Below the pieces are notes generated by a model. That model was not told the DNA's origin. It was given only the letters and a program-made list of their open reading frames with translations, and did not search any database. Below, one piece after another: positions 1 through 12,104 of a stretch of DNA of 64,000 bases. The stretch spans positions 1 through 64,000 of the forward strand of contig JAPYMA010000977.1 of assembly GCA_035041965.1 (NCBI GenBank). Reading direction: 5' to 3'. This DNA is from Anisakis pegreffii. Lineage: Eukaryota; Nematoda; Chromadorea; Rhabditida; Anisakidae. A program made the position numbers and the translations under genes. Within the stretch, counting starts at the first letter, position 1. Every line of letters begins with the position of its first letter.

Positions 1-470
1 CATTTATTTCAGCTTGTATCATTATGCATTTGACTTATACTGCACAATGATAACCCATTGCGCAGTGGAAATGAAATGCATCCTTATGCATCTCACTTAC
101 TGAGCACAATCTGCTAACATTGTGCCGTATGCATTCACTCAGTTCATTTTGCATTAGTATGCATCTCATATGCAAACTAATGCCAGTGAACTGAAAGCGT
201 ACCGATGCATTCAGTTCATTGCAGAGCACTGTATGTTCTTTCACGTTTGGTTCAATTACCCAACTTTGAGGTAAGCTTGCAGCACTGTGTTCGTTTGCAT
301 TAGTTTGCATACTAATGCAAAACAAACTGAATGCATACGGCACAATGTTAGCAGATTGTGCTCACATCAGTAAGTGAGATGCATATGAATGCATCTCATT
401 TCCACTGCGCAATGGGTTATCATTGTGCAGTATACGTCAAGTGCATATTGATACAAGCTGAAATAAATGC
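1..470. repeat. Long terminal inverted repeat (foldback/MITE-like) element, possibly truncated at the window edge
   Basis: Bases 1-183 and about 294-470 are near-perfect reverse complements. The left edge starts CATTTATTTCAGCTTG and the right edge ends CAAGCTGAAATAAATG; internal blocks such as CATTGTGCCGTATGCATTC recur inverted. The unpaired centre is about 110 bp. No ORF in it looks like a transposase, so this resembles a non-autonomous foldback element. The right flank continues GCACAGTG, so the true left end probably lies just outside the window. The name of the family is not known to me. Confidence 0.8.
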
Positions 471-1806
471 ACAGTGGGCAATATTTACCAATGCTTTGCC
501 TTCACCTATTCTCAGGAAATAGAACAAAGAAGTGTTTTGCCATCAGCGAACCCAGTTTAAAGATTCAAGTAAACAGAAATTATCAAAATGGCTTTCCACC
601 ATAACATAGCAACTGCTACATGTATTAATTTGCAGTCCCGCTCAATAACCTCTACTGTCTCCGCCAACTTAACCCCTCAGAAGGTAATTTATCCTCTCAC
701 CCCTTATGAAAACCACTTATATATGATCACAATTATCCAATTGCAATGTCAAAGTTTCTTATCAAAGAAAATGTTATGTTTGCGGCTTTGGACTAATATG
801 ATATCCACTCATGTCTTCCACATTTTCAATTTTGTACGATCCATTTCTGCTTGGTGAAACGAATCAACTAGAGCAGCTTATTATAGATAAGTCAATAAGC
901 AGTTTTGACGTATTTGTAGGTAGAATGGCTCGTCGATATACATTTATGTGTAATATTCACATATGAATGGAACATTTGCTCGTTCATTTCGCTAGAAATA
1001 GCGATTTGCGTTACATTTGCACTTCGGTTTGTGCTGGCACTGCTGGCATCTATTTGACGTGTCATTTACACACTGTTGATCGTAGAGCAGGACTGATGTA
1101 CCTTTTGCAAGCTGTAAATTAACCGAAAGCAATTAAGCACATTCTATCGTGAATGACATCTTGAACTTGAGCACAAGCCAGTTGGTAAACCTAATCAGAA
1201 GAATAAGCTGAATGCTAGCTGATGAGGCTAAACTGGAACCGGGTGCTTTTTAAAGGGTTCCAAAATACTGCATATTCATCAAGGATTTTTTGGAAAAGTG
1301 ATAGAATTCGAGATTCCCAGAAAGCTACAGCATCAGAACCGGTACGCTTTTCGTGCTTCCGGGTAGTTCTGAAGCATGCGGGTTTGTTTCTAGTAAGAAC
1401 CATCCCGTGTTTTTGGTTTAGTCATATGATGACCGTCCAACCTCCCCCTTCCTTCTGTCTAACGCCGATTTCAGTTGAGGTAATGCACAAATGAGGAGTT
1501 TGTGCATGTGCCTTGCAGCTGTTTGTTATGGCTTTTAGCCGATAGCAGCCTATTACTATAGTGTACTTATTGATTATGTATTATTACAAGCAATCTTTAA
1601 ATTTGAATATTTGATTTGAATATTAATAACGTCACAGATAATAATGTTTTGCATGTTCAATGATTATTGTTCATTCGGAAGTTTCAGATTCATAGTTAGC
1701 AATCATCGGCCAGTGTATTCGAATATCACATATAAAAATCAAGCGACTCAGATCGTTCATTTATATATATTTCACTAAAATATAATACCACAGTTGTTTC
1801 TCAGAG
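471..1806. other. Intergenic stretch upstream of TMEM115, no supported gene
   Basis: There are short open frames on both strands (588-857 +, 1215-1403 -, 1222-1494 +). None has plausible splice partners, a recognisable domain or a conserved look. The last 100 bases are AT-rich (1740-1800) and probably hold the TMEM115 promoter or trans-splice outron. Nothing else is visible. Confidence 0.5.
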
Positions 1807-3988
1807 ATGAGTGTTTCAATTTCGTCGCAATTCGATGCGTTGATTGACAATTTTAAAAAGTCACCCCCTTTCTACCATTTCTCTGTGGCACTTCTTTCAA
1901 TTGGTTAGTTATATTTTATCGTTAGTTAATTTATCGATCTCATTATGATAGCAATGCATAATGTTGATGAAACTCAATTTAAGACTAAACTTATATTATA
2001 GGTGCATTTGTGTCTGTATTCGAGTCGATATTCAACGTGTTTTCATTGAGTGCTTCACAGATGATGGTTTCATTTGAATTATGGCGATTGATAACGAGTG
2101 TTTTAGTTGAGAGGAATTTGATTTTGTTGATTTGGTCGATTTGTTGTATTCATATCACATCATCGTTGATTCTGCCAGTTTGGGGTCATTTCGAATTATT
2201 GAAATATTTTACAATCGTTCAGGTTCAACTTTTATCATTTTGTCTGCGGTATTTTAACAAATCTGATTCAGTTATGAATTTTTTCTAATATTTGTTCATT
2301 TATTATTAATCATTGATACTGATTCAGTTAAAATCTAATGATATAATCCAAATCCATATAGATAAGTTCATCAGTAGTTATCACGCTGATAGCGTTCCTT
2401 TCATATGTGGTTCACAAGAATTATACCTTATTTTATCATGTTCAATTGTATGGTTGTGCATCTATGTGCGCTGCTTCCTACGTTGCTATTAAACAGGTGA
2501 TTTGTTTATTAATTCATCAACTGATTCATTCTACATTATTACTATCATCACTGTTATTGTTGCTTATCGATGAGTGATTCTATCAAAGGAGTAATTGGAT
2601 GAGGTGTTCAAGTTCACTGGAAAGAAGTGGAGTTGAAACAATAATAGAGTATAGCCAGCTGTTTAGTACTAACTATAAGAAGCAAGTAGTTTCAGTTTCT
2701 ACCAGACACAATCTTATTGAGTAGTCGGGTGGGTCGTCTCAAGAATAATCATCTACCAATCTTATCGTTATCGATCATAACGATCTTATCATTGATTGGT
2801 TTGGTTCGTTGGTCGGCCAGTTTACAAGTGGCACTTGGAATTCAACTGGGATGGGTCTATTTGCGTTTTTATCAGCCGCATTCTGATATGGATTTGGATG
2901 GTGCGCAAAAAGATGATGCTTCTTATGGAGATTACAGTGACCACTTCGCCTGGGCAACGTTTCTTTTGTTCTATGATTGATATTTATTTCCATATATATC
3001 CATTTTATTTCGTTGTTAATCAATCACAGAGTATCATTATATTTTAGTATCAATTTGTTCACTTTTAAGTTATGTAATCATGATGAGTATCATCTGATTA
3101 AGTGAATGCGCTCGTAAAGTTATAATTTTATTTCATTTTGAAATCCATTTAGTTGTTGCGATATCAGTTATCATTTCTGGTGATAAATTAATCAATTAAT
3201 TAAGGTTGTTCCCATCAAAACTACAGCCAATGATGAGTGTAATTTCTGGTGTGGTTTTCTCAACATTGATTCGACTGAAAATATGTAAGCCACTTGTGAG
3301 GCATGTTGATATAACAAAACTGGACTCTGTCAGTGTGATTCTACCAAGTTTACAGGCCAAAGATACTGAGAGGCGACGGTATTATTTTTATTTATTTGAA
3401 GATGACGATTCAGTTTAAAAGAAAATGTTTGTAGTGTAGTTGATGGTGTGTGTAATTCAGTGTTTACGAACATGAACAAATGATAACTTCAGTCAGAAAG
3501 CATTACGCGATCTAACGGAACGATTGAGTCGTACGAAGCGAGTCAGTGATGCAGATAACACGGTGTCGTGGTCGGATAACGACGACGAGACGTCATCCGA
3601 TGTCATTTCTCCACCAGGAACTGCCCAGATCGACTCATCTCAAACAGCACCACTCCGTGGAAAAGAAAAGCACGAACCCTTATCAAGTGCACAACCTTCA
3701 TCCTCTCATCAGGTTATCAGTTGCCACTTATCATTCCTCGAGAATATATTAATTGCTGCATTCGCAACTAATAATTGGTACTTATAGTTGATTTTGTAAT
3801 TGTTAAACATCATGAACCACGGATTTTTCTCGTCGTGTTAATAGCACTCTCATATTCATCAGTATGATTACTGATGTTAATTTTATTGTTTATAATAATT
3901 TTAGGTTGATATCATCGAGTCAGTTGATTCTGTTGACAAGGACAGAGACAAAGGTGAACGAGAAAAAGCCAATTTTGAGAATATTTGA
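1807..3988 (+). CDS. TMEM115: TMEM115 family Golgi multi-pass membrane protein (rhomboid-like, non-proteolytic)
   Basis: Seven exons join in phase: 1807-1903, 2002-2222, 2362-2496, 2696-2958, 3205-3378, 3493-3712 and 3905-3988, giving about 397 aa (human about 351). Family hallmarks seen are the first TM (about 20-40), LPVWG at the start of the conserved loop, LGWVYLRFYQPHS, then YSDHFAWATLFPSKLQP (mid-protein). KICKPLVRHVD and ERRRQKALRDLTERLSR match the conserved cytosolic end of the family, and the tail is acidic and Ser-rich. TMEM115 proteins sit in the Golgi, bind the COG complex and aid retrograde Golgi-to-ER traffic. ATG at 1807 is chosen because it opens exon 1 in phase. The C-terminal exon is the least certain. 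Confidence 0.9.
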
Positions 3989-4514
3989 AAAAAAATCCAA
4001 AATATTAATGAAATGATACGTGACTCCTTCGTGAAAGTGAGCGCAGTCAACGGGATTTCATCCAGCAGCAGTCCTGCATTCAACCGATATTTTATTTTGT
4101 GATGAACACTCTGTTCGCGGGTTCTAAATGTAAAGTGTTGATGATGTTCAATAATAACATTTCAGTGATTGTCATAGGTGATAATTTATTATTTTGTGGA
4201 TATCAATATGGACAGTGAAATTATTTTATGTTTAGGTGGAGAAATACCAATGAAAAGTGATTTAAATGAATCCCACATTACGTTTAAAATAGACATATTC
4301 GTTATTTTATTCTGTGGTGTCGTTTCAGTTCATTATCCATTCTCGAGTTCATCGTTTTCTTTTTTTATCATACATTTTTTAAGGTGAAATTCAGTTTCAT
4401 TTCACTTTATCATAATACGTTTCACCATTCATTCTCTTCCATCTTCTATTCAATATGATATTGTGCAAGTATTGTGGACTAATTGTGATATAATTTGTCG
4501 TTCATTTCTTCTTC

Positions 4515-4520
4515 AATAAA
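4515..4520 (+). terminator. Candidate poly(A) signal for TMEM115
   Basis: AATAAA lies about 530 bases after the proposed stop and is followed by a T-rich/A-rich stretch. It is the first canonical signal downstream on this strand. Confidence 0.4.
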
Positions 4521-4589
4521 CGTTTAAAACTTTTGAATCACATTCTCTATTCGAATCAATCACATCTTAATGCCAACCATCGTTTCCAT

Positions 4590-4840
4590 TTATGAGCGGT
4601 GTTCAGCGTTGAAGCGGTTAGAGCGCTTGCCACAAGTTGACGGACGGTAAGCTGTTAACCTCTTCAAGAACGGACGGACACCTTGCCCAGACTGTCCACC
4701 CTCGGCCGAAGCCAGGAATGTCCCTCACAATCAGAGAACACACAAAAATTTCAGTGGATGATATTACAGAGTCTCAGACTCTGCACCATTGCTTGCTTCT
4801 GATGAGCAGATGCATACTGAATGAAATAAATGAGTAATAT
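4590..4840 (+). repeat. Possible tRNA-derived SINE-like segment
   Basis: The stretch GAAGCGGTTAGAGCGCTTGCC near 4610-4632 reads like the D-arm/A-box region of a tRNA (AGCGGTTAGAGCGC). It is followed by GC-richer non-coding sequence unlike its surroundings and ends in an A-rich AATAAATGAG tail. No clean B box or cloverleaf could be drawn, so it is not called a tRNA gene. It could be a decayed SINE or chance similarity. Confidence 0.3.
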
Positions 4841-5569
4841 AAGCTCGTTTATAGACGATTTCTAAATATGCACCGTAATTAATGATCAAATTGATCGACA
4901 TTCCAAGATCACCTCATCAAAATTTTAAATTATCATCTCTCATCAATTACACCTGACAATGAGCTAACGTTTTATAATACACTCACAAAATAAATGCGTT
5001 TGCTGAAAAAATCGAACCGAAACGAAGTATGGACGGTTGCTGAATAGTGGACAGGCACTAAATTGTATGGGTAAGGAACTAAATATCCGTCACTGGTGCA
5101 ATGTTTTGATATACTGGTGACATTTACAAACTGCATTTCTCTAGCAGCATTTTTAGTTGAATTCACTAGCGTTGAATGTGAATGTTATTGAGAGTGTTCA
5201 TTTAGAGTTGAGTCATCGAGTTGTTCCCCTCACCTGCAGACCCCTTGCATATATCAGTACACCACTTACTATTATGGATGTTTCTTTCATAATTCTGCAT
5301 TTCGAAACATTTCCAAGTTTCTCGGATTTTTGAAGAAATCTTCAGAATGTTTTGAGAGAAGCTTTCATATTTGTTGCGATAACCAATAAGAATCGATAAA
5401 TCCATCTCGAGTGAATGAGTTTCTATGGTAAATTCTTGAAAACCGTTGTCATATCGTTTCAGTGGATATCATTAAAACGATAAGTCACACACTCTTAATT
5501 GTAATGATCCAGTTGAGTGTTGATGATGATTTATTTCAGTTAAGTATAAAGTCGCAATCGACCAAATCA
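4841..5569. other. Intergenic stretch between TMEM115 and the ZFAND4-like gene
   Basis: No gene is supported. Short open frames on the minus strand (4972-5166, 5202-5405) lack splice partners. A TTTCAG at 5456-5461 and another at 5533-5538 could be acceptors for 5'-UTR exons or a spliced leader of the downstream gene. Confidence 0.4.
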
Positions 5570-8145
5570 ATGTCGTCTTCATCGGATGAAACAAAAAAGT
5601 CAACTGAACTCGATCGGTCAGAATCACCAACAACAAAACAACAATCATCACATAAACGTCATAGCACCAGTAATAATAATGACAGTATGGCCGTTCGAAT
5701 TTCAGCCGTAACTGGTCAGGAATGGATTGAAAGCATTTCTGCAACTGAAACTGTGAATTCTCTTAAGGTATTCACTTGCCAAATAGACTTTTATTCATCA
5801 CTCCGTAAAGCATCACTTGGATTAGACGTTACGATTCAAGACTGTTCTTTTCAGCAAAAGATCTGGCAACGAAGTGGCTTATTGCCTTATCATCAAGGAC
5901 TGATATTCAGTGGAGAACTGTTATCCGATGACGAAGCATTGATAAGTTTATATGGAATAACAAGTAATTCAACTATTCGACTCGTTATACTCACTAGATC
6001 TGGTCCATTATCCGTACAGGAACAGAACGACAGTGGTTATGATAAGCTTGTTTCAATCAATCGGTTTGTTCGTTATCTCTTTGACATGCTTCATTTTAAT
6101 CGTTCCATTGATAGCAGTGATGAATAAAATTTAGTTGTAGTGATGAAATGATGTCAAGTGAAGCGAAACAATGTAAAGAAGAAAAAGTGGATCGTGTCTT
6201 TGATGAGAAGTTTCTGGACGAGAATCGACGAACACTGTTTAAGATGTGTGAATTACGTCGACAGATGCGTCGTTTTAAAAATGTAATTCATTGTGATTAT
6301 CCTAATTGTCTTATTTGCCATATTAAGCAGTGTTCATTGATTGGAACAGTAAGCAAAATTCAAGGAGAAAGAAGTGATGCCACGCACATCCGAACCATCA
6401 TCGCGGGTGTGTGTATCAGCACCAGAGGACACGAGTGCAAAAGAGAGTTCAATCGGAGACGATGACAGTGACGAATATGACTATGATGATGACGAAAGTA
6501 ACGACAGTCTTGACCATCACAATGCCAATCAGATGAGCAGTGCTCAGGGCCCATCGCATAATCAACTTTTATCATCCAACATCTATTTTAACAATAGCAG
6601 CAGCAATCAACCATCCACTTCAAACTCAAAAATCGTTCTCAACAAAAAGAGTCGTCAAATTGCATCGAAAGGTATTGTTTTTTTTTAAGATGCTTTTTGA
6701 TTGATTAAATTTATTAATTTTACTTCGTCTACGAGACACTTTTCAATGATAGATATGAGAGTTGGATAGAATAGACTCTGTTGAATTGTACTTTAGTTGT
6801 AAACAAATTGATAATGATAATCAGAATGAAACGAAACGAGTGAGAATATTAAAGATTATGAATTTTTAAATAGTTTCCTCTTTTATTATGTGCATGGTGA
6901 AGGAAATTTCTGATTGTGACAATTCATAAAAGAAGTCATCTGCGCATTTCGGAATATGTACATCTGTCCAACGTTTCGGCGTTTTACACCCTCATCGTGG
7001 AAGAAATGAAGAGAGGAAGAAATGCCTCAGTTTGTGTAGATACGGAATCGAAATCTTCATGAGCAATTATGCAGTGCACCAATTGATTACAAGACTATAA
7101 TGTTAAAGGATATGACAATAGCAACAGCAATACAAATGGGAGCATTTGCAACACAAAAGCTGTCAACTCATCGAAAACGACACACAAATCGATGCCCTCT
7201 TCAATAGCACCACAAAAACGATTGCTCTTACCGACGCATAATCCAGATGACGATTCAAAACGATCACCTTTTCATGATTGTCATCTTCATGATGCTACAC
7301 ATTCCGATGACGGCTGCAGCGAAGAGGTCTCTTCCGGAATGATCATTTGTGACTTAAGTTATGACTTCAGAAGGTATTTGTTTGTTTTTATTGCTTATTT
7401 TCATTCTTCAATGAATACATTTAATTGAATGAATGAACTAAGGTTACGCGTTCGCCGAAAGCATCACACTACGAGCAATAACGCGACAACATCGAGTGCC
7501 TTTCAGAAGACAAATCGAGCTCGAAGTAAACCCAGGAACACATCCACGCTATGTTCATTTGCAAACAATAAGGTAAATTACTTCAATTTGTCAATTATCC
7601 ACGTTACATGTCCAATTTTAATGCTGTCATATTCAATATCAGTTTGATAAAAACAACTGAATTGATTCAGAACAGTGATATAACTACGTCAAGTGATGAT
7701 GAAAGACAACGACAAAAACCGTTATCCATCAGACGCAAATCCTCAGAGACTTCGTGTAATCTTAACGCAAACATGATGCCGTCCTCGTCAATATTACTGT
7801 CGAGCAATCCTTCTGCATTACGTCGTTCTTGGTGGTTGTCTCGCTCGGTTAACAACAGCACCGGTAACACTACTAGTCAACAGCAACGGTGCAATGCATG
7901 TGCCGTTAAACTAAACACAACCCTCTCATCAATTGCTTTCCAGTGTCGGTCAGTTTCATTTACCATTATTTCGTCGCCTCTTTACTTTCACCGTTTCCTT
8001 TCCTAACTGCTGTAAAATGATAGAGTTGCATCGGTCACTCTTATCATAAATGTTTAGATGTGGTAAAACGTTGTGTGCCAGACATCGTGCACCCGATATG
8101 CATACTTGTACTCGTCTTCGTAAACTACAGGATGTTAGTGATTGA
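5570..8145 (+). CDS. ZFAND4: ZFAND4-like protein: ubiquitin-like domain plus C-terminal AN1 zinc finger
   Basis: Eight exons keep phase: 5570-5767, 5855-6063, 6135-6282, 6365-6671, 7109-7373, 7443-7572, 7671-7948 and 8058-8145, giving about 540 aa. Residues about 40-113 form a ubiquitin fold (TVNSLKQKIWQRSG, then YGITSNSTIRLVILTRSGP), with the hydrophobic end typical of ZFAND4. The middle is Ser/Asn-rich and acidic, probably disordered. Residues about 493-529 are an AN1 finger with C-x2-C, C-x-C, C-x4-C-x2-H and H-x-C all present (CNAC through HTC), split by the last intron. AN1 proteins are ubiquitin/proteasome stress adaptors; the exact role here is inferred. The N-terminal start is uncertain, since Met40 could also initiate. 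AATAAA follows at 8229. Confidence 0.8.
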
Positions 8146-8228
8146 TCATTGTGATGTGAGTAATGAATGTATTCGTTTGTAATTTATGATCTTACTTGTA
8201 ATTGTAATGTGACACATGTGAATGATCG

Positions 8229-8234
8229 AATAAA
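8229..8234 (+). terminator. Candidate poly(A) signal for the ZFAND4-like gene
   Basis: AATAAA lies 84 bases after the TGA at 8143-8145. It sits between the convergent 3' ends of this gene and SF3A2. Confidence 0.6.
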
Positions 8235-8568
8235 GCTATCTTAATCTTTCAATACTTGCACAATCAGTACAGCTTGATGTTTTGTTGGATACGAATATGG
8301 GAATAAGTGCACAAGAGGTTCATGTTGATTATTAGAGTTACAATTCAAAAAGTTTTATACAAATTAGGCGACATTCATTTGACGTTACTATCGGTAGAAG
8401 TCATGCCTGACTTTTCGTTGACTATAGTTGATATGTTTCGTTTTTGTAATCAAATGCGTTCTCACTGTAATTAGTCAAGTTTTTTATTAATGCGAGTGTC
8501 TGAATGAGAACGTTCACAGCGAGAATTCATGGGAACATCAATGTTTTGAACAAACAAAAAGGGAATGT

Positions 8569-9643
8569 TTAGAAAGGCGGTGGTAAGAACATGGGAGGTG
8601 GAACAGGTACAGGCGCATGAGCATTAGATCTGAGTTGTGATGAGGGAGGTGGGGGTGGAGGTGGCGGTGGTGTGTCCGAGATGAGAGAATGGTGATCTCT
8701 GCCAGGACGGTTGCCCATCGATTGCTCACCATTCGGGCCTCGGTCGTTACCTGTTGTACCTCTGTCCAAACGAAACGCGAACTGCATAAACAACTGCTTC
8801 GTCTCCTTATTCCACAACACCCAAAACTTATCATCACCGTCCACATTCCTATCCACTTCCCTTGACGGTATTTTGAACGCGATCGTTTCGTACGGCTCTG
8901 CAGCGAACAGCAGATATTGCCACCGTTTATCCGGCGGTTGTATCTTCTGTTCGTAAGCAGACATGAATCGATGTCTTGGTGTCACTCCTTCTGCTATCTC
9001 CGGATAATCTATTTGGAACAATAATGCTTGTTGACCTGTCGCTGCATCTCGTTCCTTTGTAACCTGCAATCACCATACTGACTACCTTCGTCCTCAAGTT
9101 TTTATCATTGAATACAACTGTTTATCAAGATCAAAAATAAGATCTGTTTGAAATATCGATACCTTGTAACCGGGTCGGCCGATTTTAACAAATTTTTTCA
9201 ACTCGACTTTAGGTTGTTGAGGTAGAGGTAGATATGGTTGATCAGTCATTTCTTTCGCAGCACGTCTCGCTAGATTCGACTGATGTTTCTTTCCTTGTGT
9301 ATGAGCCAAATAGGATCCTTAATTAACTGATTAAGTAACGATACTGATGAAAATCACATTTGTAGATTCATAAGGCTGATGTCTTCAACCATTTGAAGAT
9401 GGATACAGAAAACAATAAACTGAAAAGCTTAAATGAAAGAATACCTTCATTGTTATGGAGCGTCAAACATAATTTGCATTCATAACCACCCAAATGATTC
9501 TTCATAAAATATGGATCCTTCTGCAGATCGATTGTTTCGAGAGCTAACTGTCTCAACCGTTCTCTACGATCCACATTTGCATCCGACCACGACGCTACCC
9601 CACCACCACCAGTCTTGCCTCCAGCTCGATTTTGAAAATCCAT
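8569..9643 (-). CDS. SF3A2: Splicing factor 3A subunit 2 (SF3A2/SAP62; worm repo-1)
   Basis: Three exons (9445-9643, 9163-9317, 8569-9063) give 282 aa. The N terminus is close to the animal consensus: FQNRAGGKTGGGGVAS, RRERLRQLALETID and DPYFMKNHLGGYECKLC. A matrin-type C2H2 zinc finger follows, with C-x2-C in YECKLC and the second half in AHTQGKKHQSNLARRA. KKFVKIGRPGYKV, LLFQIDYPEIAEGV and RWQYLLFAAEPYETIAFK follow in order. The tail is a short polyproline stretch (about residues 250-282), much shorter than the long repeat tail of human SF3A2 (464 aa). The protein is a component of the U2 snRNP SF3a complex, needed for branch-site recognition in the nucleus. It converges with the ZFAND4-like gene, with 3' ends about 420 bp apart. 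Confidence 0.97.
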
Positions 9644-10099
9644 CTGAAATAAATTATTTCATTCGATTTATTATTTCCTACCATAACTTTTCATCCACGC
9701 GATCGACTCGTTCATTCTACATTTCATATCGAATTTACCACACTTACAGATTCAAATCCACTGCTGCAGTATCAACCAAAACAAATACAAAACAACACAT
9801 GATTCACGTAATTTTACGTGAATTTACGTAATTCACCGCATAATTATTCTACGCGGTATTCATTCAAATCATTCAAATCCACATTGAGAATAACAACGAA
9901 AGATAAGATAAGATAATGCAAGATTGCAACCCCTCAAACTCGACCAATTCAATCCCTCCCACACCTCTAGTTGCACAGTAACAACAAACGCTCAAATCAC
10001 ACAAAATTCCCTTTGCACTCATTGAATTATCGAACTCAATGTAAGTCTACGAAAACTGATAGTGAGTGAATGTGTGATGAATCTACGAAACATCGCCAA
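9644..10099. other. SF3A2 upstream region
   Basis: No gene was seen. It holds an imperfect palindromic ACGTAATTTTACGTGAATTTACGTAATTCACG near 9807-9837 and a GATAAGATAAGATAA run at 9903-9916, either of which could be promoter elements. This is inference from pattern only. Confidence 0.35.
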
Positions 10100-10720
10100 A
10101 CTCAAAGGGTGTGTTCGTTCAAATGCGCAACGTAGTGGCTGTGCTACTAGCTATGCACGCTTGCATTACTATCAGTTCAACATTGAAAACACTAACCAAC
10201 TCTTACACTGACTAACTCTCATACAAGAAACATGTTGCACGATTAAAAGCGATGAAGATACTCATTCAAGCCAAGAGTAACTTACAAGTGACGATGATTA
10301 GAGTGAATTACCCTGATGGATTACATTTTCTCTTTGGCTTTGGCTCATATCGGTGAACAATTTAATTATTCAGTAGGAACGATAGAACCATCAGTTTGTT
10401 TAATGGGTATCTCCTCAACCTGATATGAGCCTCAGCCTGAGTCTGCGCACAAATGAATTCATCACCATATTTCAATTTGATCGTCACCACTTGTTCTTAA
10501 GTTATCCAAAGGATATTTGCACTGGGGACAATTAGACTACAGCACCACTGCATGATGTGAATGAATGGGCACTTTCAGAACAATTCCAATTCTATCACAT
10601 ATAAGAACCGTAACAACCGAACTTTTGGTTGACCTCAGCTCAGGCTCAGCCCTAAAAACAAGCTCAAACTTTGGCTTAGGCTAGGGCTGACACTTATACT
10701 CATACTACTGGCACTTCCTT
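10100..10720 (+). repeat. Dispersed repeat, copy 1 (sister copy at 34560-35300)
   Basis: Blocks recur in the same order and orientation as at 34.57-35.25 kb. They are AATGCGCAACGT, GATGAAGATACTCA(T/C)TCAAG, GTTTGTTTAATGGGT, ATGAGCCTCA, and a TTAT(C/T)CAAAG(A)GGATAT block. The spacing between the third and fifth blocks is 103 bp in both copies. The downstream part (10390-10700) is rich in degenerate AGGCTCAGCCT words. No ORF or target-site duplication was found. Its class is unknown. Confidence 0.65.
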
Positions 10721-11700
10721 ATCCAGAAACATTGAATAGTGTTCCAACCCGAGTTTTGAAACAAAATTAGCAAATAATCATTTGCAGGTGATATCTTTTG
10801 AGGGAATGACAAGAGTAATTATCACAGCATCATAAAGTAAATTGATAATCATATACAAGCCAACTCATAGCCTGACTCAGGCTCAGTAACATCCATAACA
10901 TTGGTACAGCACTCACCTTCGAGCAAGACTTTCCCCCACAAGTGGGAAGCGCTCTAAGTCTAGCTCGGTGAATGTGTTCCGTTCATTGTGCATAATATAT
11001 GCAGTTGGACTATTCAAGTTAAATTTGTCTGATTCTCATTCTCAGATAGTCTCAAATAATTGTGATGGCGGTCGTGTTTTTATCAAATGAATGTGGTGAT
11101 TCGTATCAGATCATGCCAATATATAAACTTAACAAAATAGTGATGTTTCTGGCCTGGTTGAGGTTTTTTCTGACAATATTGAGCAAACACATTCCATAAA
11201 TCGTTTGCAGTACCGCTGAACTACAAGCCTTGAACTCATCAGAATACTTGAATCACACAAATAGGCTATCCGAAGGTTAACCGAAAAGTTTCTTGGAGGT
11301 AGTATTCGGTTTGTAAGCTGTAAAAGTCATGTGCATGAAACGGACACACCGATCATGTGGCTCGTTATCGGAAGTTGTTCATTTCTGAATAAATTTTGAA
11401 TATACGACAAATATGTTTCAAAATAATACAGAATCAGTAATATGAAAATGAACATATTTTAATATTCAAATTAAGAATTCATCAATTGTGCATAAATTAA
11501 AAGAACATAGCGAAGTGAACGAAACGATCAACTGATAATTCAACTGATAATTATTTTAAACAATAATCATTATTATGAAAAAGATTGTTGTTGAATTCAC
11601 GAATTATCACAATGGTGAGTGGAATAAATAATCGTTAATCGTGTATGACTGCGAGTTGATTTCGATTCAGCCTAATTGTTTTGACCGTACGTATATCTTC
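10721..11700. other. Repeat-rich non-coding stretch
   Basis: It holds more degenerate GCCTGACTCAGGCTCAG-type words (10869-10888) and AT-rich sequence. I see no gene and no paired splice sites. Confidence 0.4.
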
Positions 11701-12100
11701 TTAGGTTTATTCGTTTTGGACTATTGGGTTTTTTTTCGATGAGAACTTTCGCTTCTTCTTCTTCTGGTATTCTGAAATGAGACTATATAGGTACGTTTTG
11801 GGCAGGTGATTTTTCGTCTGAAACAAAAGAAAAGCTGAAAACCGTTGATATCTATCCTCAGAAAGATGCATTTCGATCCCAAATCAAATGTTGTGAAATT
11901 TCCCCCCATGAAATTTATTTTTCAGGTCATTCTATCCATCAAACTGCTTTTCTTTCGCCCAAGGCGCCGTTGTAAAACAAGTTCCTATTTCTAAATGTTT
12001 TCGCTTGTCTTTAGACTTAAGAAGAACGTGTCTTGTTAACTGAGCAGTTTCCCGTAGAGTTCGTAGAAATGAAGGAACATTGATAGCAGTGGCATAACCA
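11700..12100. other. Unassigned stretch with minus-strand open frames
   Basis: Two minus-strand open frames (11721-11909 and 11932-12192) are preceded by no ATG-bearing conserved start and have no recognised domain. The second overlaps the local duplicated block at 12105-12260 and so is more likely repeat-derived than a gene. Confidence 0.3.
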
Positions 12101-12104
12101 GCAC

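Noticed and set aside
588..857. 89-codon plus-strand open frame
   Set aside because: Irregular composition, no family, no splice or promoter context.
1807..3988. Initial idea of TMEM39
   Set aside because: The WVYLRFYQ ... DHFAWAT ... ERRRQKAL series matches TMEM115 instead.
4618..4690. tRNA gene
   Set aside because: Only the D-arm/A-box resembles a tRNA. No T-arm, anticodon stem or acceptor stem could be paired.
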